A stretch of DNA of 64,000 nt, taken from positions 310,001 through 374,000 of the forward strand of contig CAWFMA010000003.1 of assembly GCA_963816855.1 (NCBI GenBank). The letters are read 5' to 3'. Numbering within the stretch: the stretch's first letter is position 1; every line of letters begins with the position of its first letter. This DNA comes from DASTFP01 sp963816855 (GTDB taxonomy: Bacteria > Verrucomicrobiota > Verrucomicrobiia > Chthoniobacterales > Terrimicrobiaceae). Made by a program: the position numbers and the translations under genes. Below the pieces are notes generated by a model. That model was not told the DNA's origin. It did not search any database and was given only the letters and a program-made list of their open reading frames with translations. This document shows positions 35,377 through 45,028 of the stretch, piece after piece.

Positions 35377-36006
35377 TTATCTCTGTTGCGCAGCGCTCTC
35401 TTCGACAGACTCGACAGGGGGAATCGGAACCCTCGTTATTGGCCCTTTGGCGTTGGGAAGCAGAAAGGACGCCGTTTGTTTCTCGGAATTTGCCTCGGGA
35501 GGCAAAGCAAATTGAATCGTTAACAATTCGGACTGACCGGGCCGCAACAAGGCGAGAACTGCATCCGGAAGGTATTTTCTGCCGGGCGGCGCGACAGGGG
35601 AAAGCACAGAATACCGCTGGCCAGTCTGTTCAGCGATCATTACTGAACTCGAAAGCGAAAATGGCTGTGGATCGTAGAGTCCCATATTGATGTCTTCCCG
35701 GCTCGCGTTGGGAGGTATCTGGCCTTTAGTACCGAGGAACGTCCCTTCGGGCGGCGCTTTGTCGGTGGCGACAATGCGCACTGCAACAACGAGCCGATTC
35801 GGCGGGATGCGCTCGATCCGAAAGATCTGAAATCGCACTCCCGGCCAATTTGTTTCCACTTCCGTGTGTCCCAATGCCGCCCCACCGGACTCCGCCGCAA
35901 GCCCGCCAATCGAGACGAAAGCCACCCAACACGCCCAAACAACGACCAAAAAAATCGGGTTCCAGAATTTCCAAATCATCAAATCGGTTGGAATCGCCAA
36001 CTTCAT
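35377..36006 (-). CDS. Secreted protein encoded with the Verru_Chthon cassette
   Basis: 209 residues. Its ATG overlaps the stop codon of cassette gene A (ATGA), so it is translationally coupled to it. A hydrophobic stretch (PIFLVVVWACWVAFVSIGGLA) makes a signal peptide or anchor. The mature part is beta-rich (RFQIFRIERIPPNRLVVAVRIVA; SLSSSVMIAEQTG) without a recognised family. It probably acts with the pseudopilin-like cassette in the envelope. The 5' partner gene is now broken, so expression may be affected. Confidence 0.65.
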   Translation of the reverse strand: MKLAIPTDLMIWKFWNPIFLVVVWACWVAFVSIGGLAAESGGAALGHTEVETNWPGVRFQIFRIERIPPNRLVVAVRIVATDKAPPEGTFLGTKGQIPPNASREDINMGLYDPQPFSLSSSVMIAEQTGQRYSVLSPVAPPGRKYLPDAVLALLRPGQSELLTIQFALPPEANSEKQTASFLLPNAKGPITRVPIPPVESVEESAAQQR

Positions 36007-38292
36007 CGAATTTCTTCGGAGCTGACAACCCGATAGAGATAGCGCGGCTCGAAGGGGTGATTGACTCCGTTGCCGGGATCTTCACGAACCCCCGGGTCGT
36101 CGAGGCTTCCCACAACGCCATCTTCGCCCGCATTGCCCGAGTTCCCATAAACTCCATCCGCACCCGGGTCCAGATAGCGCTCGACGATAAAATGCAAGCG
36201 GGATTCGGCCAACACATTGTCTCCGGTCTGAAACTGCGCGTAGTCGGTGTTGCTTTGCTTTTTCTGCACCGCCTGCCCGACTGCCCAGACTGAGAACACG
36301 TTTCCTTGGGTAGTGAAATTGCCGACCACTTGCCGAACCAAATCATTGCGCGTTGCGTTGTTCGGCGCACGCAGACTGCTGATCTCGGGAATATTGCAGA
36401 TTTCAGCGGGAAGATGAAGCGGGCCATTTCTTCGCACATAGTCTTCGACGGCCTGTGCGACACTCGTCGCCGGCACGTCCGCGCCGCCGGTAAAGGCGGC
36501 GGCGGTTCCCACTCCGTTTAGGGTTTGATTGACCTTGATTCCGTGAAAGGCCGCCTCCAAGGGAAGCGAGCGGGAAATGCCGGGTTGAGGACTGTTAACG
36601 TCGGTGGTGTAGACGACCGCGCCATTCGGATTGATGCGTCCGCTCGTTGCCCCGCCATATGTGCCGTTGTAGGCAAGATTCGTCGCTGCTTGATAGGCGC
36701 TGCCGAATGGGGTCAACGTCGAAGGCACGTAAAGCAAATCAAGCATTGCCCAATCCGGATAAGACTGGCTTCCAGCAAACGTGGTTCTCTGGTTGGCCGA
36801 GTCCGTGGAAGGCGCGAAGCTTAGCAACCGAAACGGCGTTCCCTTCTGCTGGTCGTAAGGCCGGAACTCGTCATCGGGGATAATTCCCGTGCGAATGTAT
36901 TGCAGGTATCCGATATTTGGCATCCGCGCGCTTCGCGGAATCATCGTTTGACTCGCCAGTTCCGCCTTCGTCGAGATCGCGCAATCGGCCTGAGGCATCC
37001 AATAAGAGTCGGGATCGGCCAGTGTCCCCCGAAAAGCCGTTTCCGGGTAGCTTGAAAACTTCGCCGGGGTAGCCGCGCCGGACTGCATCGTCCCCGACGG
37101 CGCATTGCTATGCTTCCAGTCGCCGGGAAATTTGTTGACGAGCGGATCATCGGTCCAGGCAAAATATGAAACCGTGGCCCCGGTCAATCCCCCGCTCGGG
37201 GGGACGGGAATATCGATATTGACTGGGATAACCGAGGCGATATGGCGTTCTCTCAAGGTGCCGGCGGGACCGCCGGGCCCGCTCGGAGAGGACCAAGCCT
37301 CGCCTGTAAGGGTCTCGGCAGACTTTAGTTCCACGGCGTCGTTTTCTCCCCGAATTGACTCGAGGGGTACCGGGTCAGGATCGGAAAACCACCCGGAAAA
37401 GATCTGGCTGCGAACCGCGATTCCACCTCCGATATGAAGGTTGGACCCGTCGGCGGCCGTTCTCATCGATAGGCTGTAAGCTGACCCAAAGCGGCTTCTG
37501 ATACAGCGTATTTCGCCCGGATACCACTCCTGCCCCGGAACGTCCAATTGCAAATACGACATCAAGAGCGGGGACGCCACGTCGTTCGCCAGGCCCGCTG
37601 TGCCTTGATATTTGCCCGAAGAAAGTGCATAAGGATCATGGTATAAGGCGGCAAGTCCCTGGTCGGGGTCATCGTGGGTTTTGGGATTCCCCTGGAAATC
37701 CATACCCTGATCGTTGGTTAGAATTTGATTGGCCCAGAAGCTGTTGCTGCCGTCTGGTTTTTTCAACACCGCGGCCTTGAAAGGAAACGGTCCTCCATCA
37801 CTGCGTTCCAAATCCGAACAGTTCAGTGCTCCCCCGTTAAACCGCGTTCCGAAGGACCTCCGTGCTCCTTGCGGCGGAATCACCTCTTTCCCGCCCATAT
37901 AGGCCGCGGGAAGCCAGCATTCGACCCAAACATCCATCTGGGCTTTGGGCTCAACGTAGCCTGGCGAACCAACCGTCCCCTGAGAGCCGAATGTTGTAAC
38001 CTCGAGAAGCAGACGATTGACCTTTGGCGCCCGACCCATACCGATGACCCATTGCTTGCTCAACCAACCTGGAAAAATGAACGGGGAAACATTGTAGCGG
38101 CAGCCTCTCTGCTCCAGAACCCCTCCCCCACCATTTATTTTTCCATCCTCGGAGGGAGGCGTCACCTTCACGCCGGGATAATCCGTCGAAAGCGGATAAG
38201 GATAGTCGGCAGAAATCGCTTTTGAGCCAAGGCTCACAATTTGGGCCACAATGTTGTCAAGCTGGCGTGGCGAGTACTTGCCCGAAAATCCA
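36003..38292 (-). pseudogene. Verru_Chthon cassette protein A, 3' part (about 763 codons)
   Basis: Long open segment matching the C-terminal two thirds of the large cassette protein A, a PilX-like secreted protein seen in multiple copies in Chthoniobacter and relatives. It reads without a break from GFSGKYSPRQL (38291) through repeated beta-rich blocks to the stop overlapping the next gene. Upstream it joins a truncated reverse transcriptase, so it has no native start. Its first 84 bases are also present at 41093-41176 at the end of the 5' part. Function in the family is unknown; a role with pseudopilins B, C and D at the cell surface is likely. Confidence 0.7.
38209..38292 (-). repeat. 84-bp cassette A duplication, left copy
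   Basis: 80 of 84 positions match 41093-41176. Both copies encode the same segment of cassette A (GFSGKYSPRQ... IVSLGSKAIS), with Leu here and Ile in the other copy at one site; the other three differences are silent. This copy runs on into the 3' part of gene A and is bounded upstream by the reverse transcriptase fragment. Confidence 0.85.
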
Positions 38293-39250
38293 ATCGCCCA
38301 AGGACATACCCAAGGAACTCGAATGTTTCCTCGGGTACCCGGCACACCCGCGTCTTCTGCGGGTTTACCGTCAGCTTGAGCTTGGCCATGATCGCTTCCA
38401 TGCGCTCGCGCGCCTCCGCCGCATTGCGCCGGCAGAGAATCACGTAATCATCGGCATAGTTCACGATCCGTGCTCCGAACTTCTGCTCCCAGCCTTGCTT
38501 CTTCCACGCCAAGATGAAGCGTCTTATGTAGAGGTTTGCCAATAACGGCGAAATCGGCGAGCCTTGCGGCGTGCCGCGAGCCGTGTCCTTGGCCTGTGTG
38601 GTTCGACGCCGCCCTCCTTTGCCGTCATCCTCCTCCACGGCCATCTGCAACCATGCTTTGATGAGCGCGAGCATCGCTCCGTCGCTCACACGTCGGGCTA
38701 CACTCTGCATCAACTCATGGTGCGGGATCGTGTCGAAGTAACCGCTCAGATCGGCATCGACCACTTCGCCAAAACCCCGAGTCAGCAACCCGTGTGTCGC
38801 CTTGATGGCGTCGTGGGCGCTTCGCCGGGGCCGATAGGCATACTGTTCCTCGGGCAGATCCGCTTCAAAGATCGCCTCGAGCACGATGACTGCTGCCATC
38901 TGTGCCACCCGATCTCTTACCGTCGGAATGCCTAGCGGCCGCTGCTTCCCATCCGGCTTCGGGATATACACCCGTCGCACGGCCCCCGGCCGATAGGTCT
39001 TGGTCTTGAGTTCCTCCATCAATCCATCCAGCCATCCTTCCACACCCCGCGACTCGATCCGCTCAAAGCTCTCTCCATCGACGCCCGCACCCCCGCCGTT
39101 CGCACGGCAGCATCCTTAGGCGTGCCAGAGCACGTCCTTGCGCCAGACCTTGTCATAAAGCGCGTAAAAGCGATAAGCCGGATTTGCCTTCGCTTTGGCA
39201 TACAACGCCCTCTGGAGCTTCTGAACGCTTTGGGGAGTTGCTAGACTCAC
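38293..39250 (-). pseudogene. Group II intron reverse transcriptase, truncated and interrupted
   Basis: Starts at GTG 39250 (SLATPQSVQKLQRALYAK...). It has an in-frame TAA at 39116-39118, then continues through RVYIPKPDGKQRPLGIPT (RT block 1), DLSGYFDTIPH, GTPQGSPISPLL and the catalytic YADD (NYADDYVILC) to FEFLGYVLGR. There it ends against cassette A sequence. The maturase (X) and endonuclease domains are missing. With a stop codon and no 3' end it cannot be active. Upstream minus-strand sequence to about 39760 carries the kind of open but non-protein-like frames typical of the intron RNA. Confidence 0.8.
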
Positions 39251-40060
39251 GTCAATCTCCGCGCTATTGCTCTTTGCTGCGTTGCCCCTGAACTAAGGCC
39301 CCTTTGCTCCGCGGTCGTTACCCGCTTCCTCGCTATTACGGGCCTCTCCGCCACCCGATACGTCCCGGCCTTGCCCTCGCGGGCCTCCGGTTGAGCTCTC
39401 CGGCCTCGACCTACCGGGCTTCCCGTGTTGACGCACCTCTCCTTTGCGCACATGCCATCTCCAATACCCCGGTGTCCTTCTGCGGTGCTCTTATCGCTCG
39501 CTTCCCGCAAAATCGGCGGCCTTCGCTTGTTTCGCACCAGCTCGGCGTCCACATTACCGTTTTCGAGGCTTGCTCGGCGTTCACTCATGTTATGGCCTGC
39601 GCGCTCGCTGATCGCCTTTTTCAGCGACCTTCTTCACCGAAGGCTTCGCCCGTGGCAGTTGCCCACTACAAACGCTCCGGTTGCTTCCGGCTGGAGCGAC
39701 AGTTGCCGAGTGGGATATCCTCCTCCCACTGGAGTGACGCGCCCTTTCCACGGCGCACGCGAAACTTCGGTTAAGTCGATCCTACTGCCCGCACCGACCG
39801 CAACAACTTGATCTCTCTACCTCGAATCTTAAGGTTCAAGGACTCTAGCGGAGGCGGGTTGTCAAATTTCCCCGAAAAGCCGACCCAAATATGTCCTTGC
39901 CGCTCCTGCTGCGCCGGTGAGCGGTGAACTGCGTCTGAGGGTGATTCTGTCGCAAGCAGGGTTGCAGTTGGGATGAAGCCGTCGTCGAGTCTGTGGACGT
40001 ATTTGTTGGGGCCATGGAAGCGTCATCATCCATCACCTCAACCGGGGAAAGCCTATTAAG
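39251..40060 (-). other. Probable group II intron 5' RNA region and unassigned flank
   Basis: Between the reverse transcriptase start and the IS end. The part to about 39760 probably encodes the 5' ribozyme domains. A GTGCG on the minus strand at 39754-39758, followed by a GC-rich stem region, is a candidate intron 5' end. The boundary is inference because domains V and VI are absent. The remaining ~300 bases (39761-40060) show no gene or repeat I can identify. Confidence 0.4.
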
Positions 40061-41092
40061 TCGCCCCTGAAAAAGTCAGCGGAGCAAGCAAACAAGCTGG
40101 TTTGCGGGTGGAGAGGTTGAGAAGATATCGACCGTGAAAGGAGGGTTTTGAACCAAAACCCGGTCGAAAACGCGCAGATGTTAAAGAAGCGAAAGCCAAA
40201 CAGGCAGACCTCGTTTTTGATGCCGACGCTTAATGAGCAATGTGATCCACGGCACCCCTTGAGAAAGCTGGGAGAACGAATTCCGTGGTCGGATTTCGAA
40301 GAGGCTTTTGGGGAATATTACAGCGAGGACGGTCGTCCGGCCAAGCCGGTGAGGCTGATGGTGGGGTTACTCTTGCTCAAGCAGATGTATGACCAGAGCG
40401 ACGAGGACGTGGTGGAGCGGTGGGTGGAAAATCCCTATTGGCAACAATTTGGCGGGATGAGCGATTTTCAATGGGAACTGCCCTGCGATCCGAGCGATCT
40501 GGTCTACTTCCGGCAGCGGATCGGCGAGCAAGGGGTAGCATTAATCCTCGCCGTCTCGGCCCAGATGCATGGAGAGCGAGCCAAAGAGAGCGAAGTGGTC
40601 GTCGACAGCACCGTACAGGAGAAGAACGTGACCTATCCGCTGGACACCAAACAGTATCGAAAGATCATTATGCGGTGCTGGAAGCTTGACGATAAGAGCG
40701 GAGTGCGTCTGAGGCGACGCTACCGCAAAGAAGTTCGCGCTTGCATCATGGCGCAGCGTTTGCGCAAGGATCCGCGCAAGCGAAAGGCAGCACGCCGAGG
40801 CCACAGAAGGCTGCGCCCCATCGCGGGAGCCTTAATCCGCGAGCTGGAGCGAAAGCTGCCCGCAGCCCTCCGAGAAGAACAAAGAGAGAATTTCAGCCTT
40901 TGCCGCCGGGTTCTGGCCCAAAAGCCGCATGATACCGATAAGATTTACTCTTTGCACGAGCCGCACATCTACTGCGTGGCCAAGGGCAAGGAGCACAAGA
41001 AATATGAATTTGGAACCAAAGCCTCACTGGCGATGACCAAAACCCACGGCGTCATTGTGGCAGCCGTAGCCCATGAAAAGAACCTCTACGAT
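40061..41092 (+). mobile_element. IS5-superfamily insertion sequence, right end missing
   Basis: The left end begins near 40061; its first ~28 bases recur at the relic at 12572. The element carries one transposase gene and stops at 41092 inside that gene, where cassette A sequence takes over. No right terminal repeat is present, so this is not a clean insertion. Confidence 0.7.
40148..41092 (+). pseudogene. DDE transposase (IS5/IS1478-like), C-terminally truncated
   Basis: Starts at a TTG with a near-perfect AAGGAGG site. HPLRKLGERIPWSDFEEAFG and RPAKPVRLMVGLLLLKQMY are the family's N-terminal DNA-binding region. WVENPYWQQFGG is followed by the first catalytic Asp in VVVDSTVQEKNV. KIYSLHEPHIYC and KYEFGTKASLA precede the point where NLYDGHTL would bring the second Asp; the gene breaks at NLYD. 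The last ~100 residues, with the catalytic Glu, are lost. The frame runs on to a chance stop at 41149 in cassette A sequence. Inactive as seen. Confidence 0.8.
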
Positions 41093-41176
41093 GCAGAAAT
41101 CGCTTTTGAGCCAAGGCTCACAATTTGGGCCACGATGTTGTCAATCTGACGCGGCGAGTACTTGCCCGAAAATCCA
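41093..41176 (-). repeat. 84-bp cassette A duplication, right copy
   Basis: Partner of 38209-38292 with four differences. On its upstream side it is continuous with the 5' part of gene A; on the other side it abuts the truncated transposase at 41092. The differences fall mostly at third codon positions, which is unlike a recent target-site duplication. Confidence 0.85.
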
Positions 41177-42364
41177 GCGGATGAAGAACCAGGAAAAACA
41201 GGCCAGCTCACCGGCTTTCCGGCAGAGTTCGTTCCAGCGAGATAGTTCGCCAGCAACATCCCGTTGATATAACAGTAGTTTGGAAACGTATAAAACCAGC
41301 TACCCTGGCTGAAATCATTACCTCTCCCAAGCGTGTAGTGTTCCCTGCTCGGATCGAAACGCCAGTGGCCAGGGGCGATCGTCTTAGGAAGCTGCTGACC
41401 GGATTGACAACTTTATAGAGCGGCAGTTGGGACGGCGTGGGATAAATTTCCTGCACCGGGCGAAGGGTGATGCCGTTGATGACCATGTTCGTCGAATGTT
41501 CCTCGGGGGCGCCGAGGATCGGCGTAAGGGCCATTCTTGGCTGACCAAAAATATTCAGCTCGGGGCTTCGGCTGTAGGCGGTGAGCGCAAACACGTTGTT
41601 GGTGTAGGCGTCGGCAGGCACGTTCGTTGACCGGAGAATCTCTCGCGGAGAGCTGAAGCCGTTGGTTCGGGCTACCCCGACGATTTCCTTTCGAGAGGTC
41701 CTTTGCGTTGCTTCCGCCAAACAAGACCTCCAGGCTCACTTCGCTGGGTGAGCCGATTCCGAGCGAGTTGGTGGTATATTTTTCCGTGCCGTCCGCGGTA
41801 TTGACATTGATCTTCGCGCCTTCGTCGTCCACCCAAAAGGCGTAGCGGCCGATAATCGCATTGGTTGCGCCGGCCGGTTTGGAGGGGTCGCTAAGCACGT
41901 TTGCCCATTTTACGGAAAGGTCCGGCGGGATTTGGCCCGCCAATGATTGGGCGGCTGCCATCGGCGAGCGGTCGATTGAGATTGACAACACTCACCCCGG
42001 GCGACTCCGAAAAAAGCGCAAAGTTGGTCTGCGGGCTGGCGCTGGAATACGACCAACGGGTGATCCGCCCGGGCGAGAGAGACCAATAAAACTCGGGGGC
42101 GTTGGTGGCGAAATTCTTGAAGGGATCATCCCAGGGACCCAACGCGTCGCGCACGCGGGACATCGCCTCGTGCACCCCAATCATCGCCACGCCGTAGGCA
42201 CGTTCCTGGTCCAGGCTCGAGCCGGCGGTCTTCGATTCCAACATCACGCTGGCCAAATACCCCACGGTGACAACCGTGATCAGAACCACGATGACCAGCG
42301 TCATGATCAACGCGGAGCCCAAACGCTTTGTGACATTCTTTTTCCGGGGTTTCATGGTTTTCAA
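41093..42364 (-). pseudogene. Verru_Chthon cassette protein A, 5' part, several frame breaks
   Basis: Starts at ATG 42364 with a PilX-like N-terminus: basic residues, then one helix (SALIMTLVIVVLITVVTVGYL). Coding sense can be followed for about 420 codons but in changing frames, with breaks near 41935, 41700 and 41395. Segments include IIGRYAFWVDDEGAKINVNTA, which is typical of the family, and NNVFALTAYSRSPELNIFG, ending in GFSGKYSPRQI. The start overlaps the stop of cassette gene C by 4 bases. Together with 36003-38292 it would give a protein of about 1150 residues. Either decay after the disruption or indels in the assembly explain the breaks. Confidence 0.65.
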
Positions 42365-43282
42365 CGTGGGGCACCGTGGAGATCGATCACCGTGCTGTAG
42401 ATCCGGGCGCCCTGCTTGATTGGTTGAGGGAGACTATTATAAAAGGCGTTCACGTCGGCCCACATATCCGCGGTGCGCGCCATCGGTTTTTCCGCGCCCG
42501 TAAGGCGCTTCGCCGTCCGGGCATCCACGGCAACCAGCGCGACCTCGAGGCTCGCGGGCAGGGCGGTAGCAAACCGGGTGGTGACCGCATTGGTAAACGA
42601 AACGGCGTAGCCTTTGGAGGAATCAAATTCGCCGTTGGGAAACGGCTGCGAGTTTCGAGTCGCTCGAAATCGGCTTCTTTTGCTGATCAAGCGGCTGCAT
42701 CCAGAGACCCAGCACGTTTTCCGCCAATTGCCCGGCGTAGTCCGACTCCTTCGTCGCCGACGCGTTGCTGGCCACAAGGGCGTCCGTGACGAAATCCGAA
42801 GGCTTTTGCATCTGGTAGTCGGAATCCGCCACCAGCCGGCAGAGCTTGGGAACCAGATTCGCCGGGGAGCCGTTGGTCTCGTTGACCCATTGGACGAAAT
42901 AGCCGACCAACGCCATGTTGCCTCGGGAACGATCGCCCGCGACCGGGGCCTGCCAGAATGCGGCCTGAGGAAGCTTGTAGTCGCTTCCCAAGTTCGGGGG
43001 ATTGATGATTAGTTGAAGATTGGTCGAGGCGGGGTTGCCGGGAAGAGCCGCGAAGCGCAAATCGCGCGCCATGCGGGAGAATGCCGAGAGGGCGGAGGAA
43101 CGCCGCTCGTTATGCGCGATCCCGAGCTGCCAGAAGGAAGACATGGAAGAGGCTATCGAGACCAGAATAAGTGATAGCGCGATGAATACCGCCGTGGCGA
43201 CCAGCAGCTCCAGGAGAGTAAACCCCCCTGACGCGAGAGGCAGTCTCTTACTGGTAGTTGAATAGCGAGATGAGCGACACAT
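42361..43282 (-). CDS. Verru_Chthon cassette protein C (pseudopilin-like), one frame break
   Basis: About 306 residues if a break near 42650 is bridged. The N-terminus has a prepilin signal GGFTLLELLVATAVF, so peptidase cleavage after Gly would leave a Phe-start, Glu5 pseudopilin helix. The downstream half (LEVALVAVDARTAKRL; YNSLPQPIKQGARIYSTVIDL) continues in a neighbouring frame to the stop at 42361, overlapping the start of gene A. Its start overlaps the end of gene B by 35 bases. By position and motifs it fits cassette protein C, a minor pseudopilin J-like protein. Confidence 0.75.
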
Positions 43283-43787
43283 TTGTCGAGGTCAGGCTCG
43301 GATTCGGCCAGCGAACGGTGAGCCGGAGCAACCCAAAGTTGTTGGTGGTGAAATTCGGCGAAGCCGGCGGCGGCGTCACATTGACAACGTCACAACGGAA
43401 GTAGGCACCGTTCGAGTCGGGGAGCGGCATCCCTGAGAAATCCCGGTAGTTGGTCGAGGGAAGACTTCCCAACGCCGTCGAAAAGCGCTGGCTTTGATAT
43501 TCCGAAGTCACGCTCTCCGTAATCCAGGCGAGGCGAGCCTTAAGATCGGCGTTCTTGGTTTCATTGGCGGCAAGCGCGGCCAAGCCCAGGATGGCCGTCA
43601 AGACGAAACCGACCAACCCCACGGCGATAACCACCTCCACGAGAGTAAACGCAGAACGCTGGCGGAAGCCTTTCGAGAAAACAATAATGCCCAATCTCCG
43701 AATCAAACAGCGTCCTGTTTTGCGGCAAGAGCGCTTTGCTTCGGAAGCAGCTTGGGGGGCGATTCCGCTCAACACAACCGAATTCAA
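43248..43787 (-). CDS. Verru_Chthon cassette protein B (pseudopilin-like)
   Basis: 179 residues. A long basic leader is followed by the prepilin motif SAFTLVEVVIAVGLVGF and a small pseudopilin-like globular part ending in LTVRWPNPSLTSTNVSLIS. This matches cassette protein B, comparable to the GspI class. First gene of the minus-strand B-C-A block, whose genes overlap one another and are surely co-transcribed. The true start may be one of the in-frame starts closer to the motif. Confidence 0.78.
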   Translation of the reverse strand: MNSVVLSGIAPQAASEAKRSCRKTGRCLIRRLGIIVFSKGFRQRSAFTLVEVVIAVGLVGFVLTAILGLAALAANETKNADLKARLAWITESVTSEYQSQRFSTALGSLPSTNYRDFSGMPLPDSNGAYFRCDVVNVTPPPASPNFTTNNFGLLRLTVRWPNPSLTSTNVSLISLFNYQ

Positions 43788-44208
43788 GTCCCATAATCTA
43801 GATAAAGGGCTGTGCTTGTAAAGAGCGAATATACCAGATTGGGAAGCGTTGTCTTTTTTTCGCTTACCTTATGCTCCAGCGCGAATCCGCTTAGGGTAGT
43901 CGCTAAGTGATAGCTGACGGAATGGGATGAAAGGAACATTATCCATTTCTCCTATCCACACCGCCCGACAACCGTTCGGCTCGCGCTAATAACCGGCATT
44001 TGGTGATGGAGGGAATTAGCTGCCAGCGCGCGGCTTTAAAGCCAGTCCACGAGGGGCAACCGTCCGGCGTGGCAAAGTAGCGAAAAGACGCGCCGGACGC
44101 CTTAGAGGGGTGACTAAACGATCGAAACAAAAACGATACACGCGAAACTTTTCTTGCATTTTGCAGAAAAATTCGTGAATTGTGTTAACCCCCATTTCTC
44201 TCGATCCA
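43788..44208. promoter_or_regulatory. Divergent intergenic region of the cassette
   Basis: 421 bases between genes B (minus) and D (plus), which must drive both arms. AT-rich tracts lie near 43850-43870 and 44120-44180. A perfect 9-bp inverted repeat is at 44061-44099. No confident -35/-10 pair was identified. Confidence 0.4.
44061..44099. repeat. GC-rich stem-loop
   Basis: CGTCCGGCG at 44061-44069 pairs perfectly with CGCCGGACG at 44091-44099 across a 21-base loop. It has no U-tract, so it is not a standard terminator. It may be a regulatory hairpin between the divergent cassette arms. Confidence 0.5.
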
Positions 44209-44877
44209 ATGGCTAAACGTCTCCCCCCTCTGTTTGGACGGGTTTCCCGCGGCTACTCTTTGATTGAGCTCCTTGCGGTGATGGCCATCCTTTCCGCGCT
44301 CGCCGGGCTCACGGTAGGATCTCTTTCCCCCGTTAAAGCGAACGCCCTCACCTCGGGAGGAAATCGGATCGCCGACCTGCTCACGGGCGCCAGGCAGAAC
44401 TCGATTTCGCGTCATGCCTTTACTGCGGTGGTGATCAAACGCGCCGGCGACGGCAGGTATTCGTCATACTGTCTTCTCGAGCTAGCCAGGGACGACAATG
44501 GAAACTTCGCCGCCTGGAACATGCTAGCGCCCTGGCGTTCTCTTCCCGAGGGAATCCGTTTCGATCCGAACGCTCCGGTCACGGCCCCGGCGGCGAACTT
44601 TCTGGATGGCCTTGGCAAGACAGCCCCCTCGCCGCTTCCTGGCTCTCTCCAATTCCACGGGCAGGCGATCGATCTGAAAGGTAACACGATTTGCCAGATC
44701 TTCGCGCCGGACGGAACCTTGGCAGACAAGCCCCTTCGCCTTCGCCTGGTCCAGGCCGCGGAGGGTGCCGGCGACGCAATTATTTACACCGGCCCCAAGA
44801 CCGGGGATCTGCCGGCGAATTACTACGATATCGTGATTTTGCGGGAAACCGGGCAGACGAAGGTGGAACGTCTCTAG
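44209..44877 (+). CDS. Verru_Chthon cassette protein D (pseudopilin-like)
   Basis: 222 residues from ATG 44209; a GTG at 44182 would add nine. The prepilin motif RGYSLIELLAVMAILSALAG is followed by a GspH-like pattern: a helix with NRIADLLTGARQNSISR, then beta strands (AFTAVVIKRAGDGRYSSYCLL). It fits cassette protein D. It is divergent from B-C-A. With those genes it would supply surface or type II-like pseudopilus subunits, but no secretin, ATPase or prepilin peptidase is in the window. Confidence 0.78.
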   Translation: MAKRLPPLFGRVSRGYSLIELLAVMAILSALAGLTVGSLSPVKANALTSGGNRIADLLTGARQNSISRHAFTAVVIKRAGDGRYSSYCLLELARDDNGNFAAWNMLAPWRSLPEGIRFDPNAPVTAPAANFLDGLGKTAPSPLPGSLQFHGQAIDLKGNTICQIFAPDGTLADKPLRLRLVQAAEGAGDAIIYTGPKTGDLPANYYDIVILRETGQTKVERL

Positions 44878-45028
44878 TCGAGTTTTCCGCTCCGGATTCG
44901 GCGAGAGTCTGACCGGGGCGCGCGGGAGGTTCATCGTCACGAATCGGCGATTCCGACGTGGAGAGTCCGCCGTTCCTCGATTCCTACTGGAAAGCGGAAA
45001 GCGCTCCGGGAAGAAAAATATATCAGAC

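Noticed and set aside
38293..41092. Clean composite transposon or single intron insertion into cassette A
   Set aside because: The IS lacks its right end, the intron lacks its 3' domains, and the flanking 84-bp repeats are not identical. A simple insertion does not explain this.
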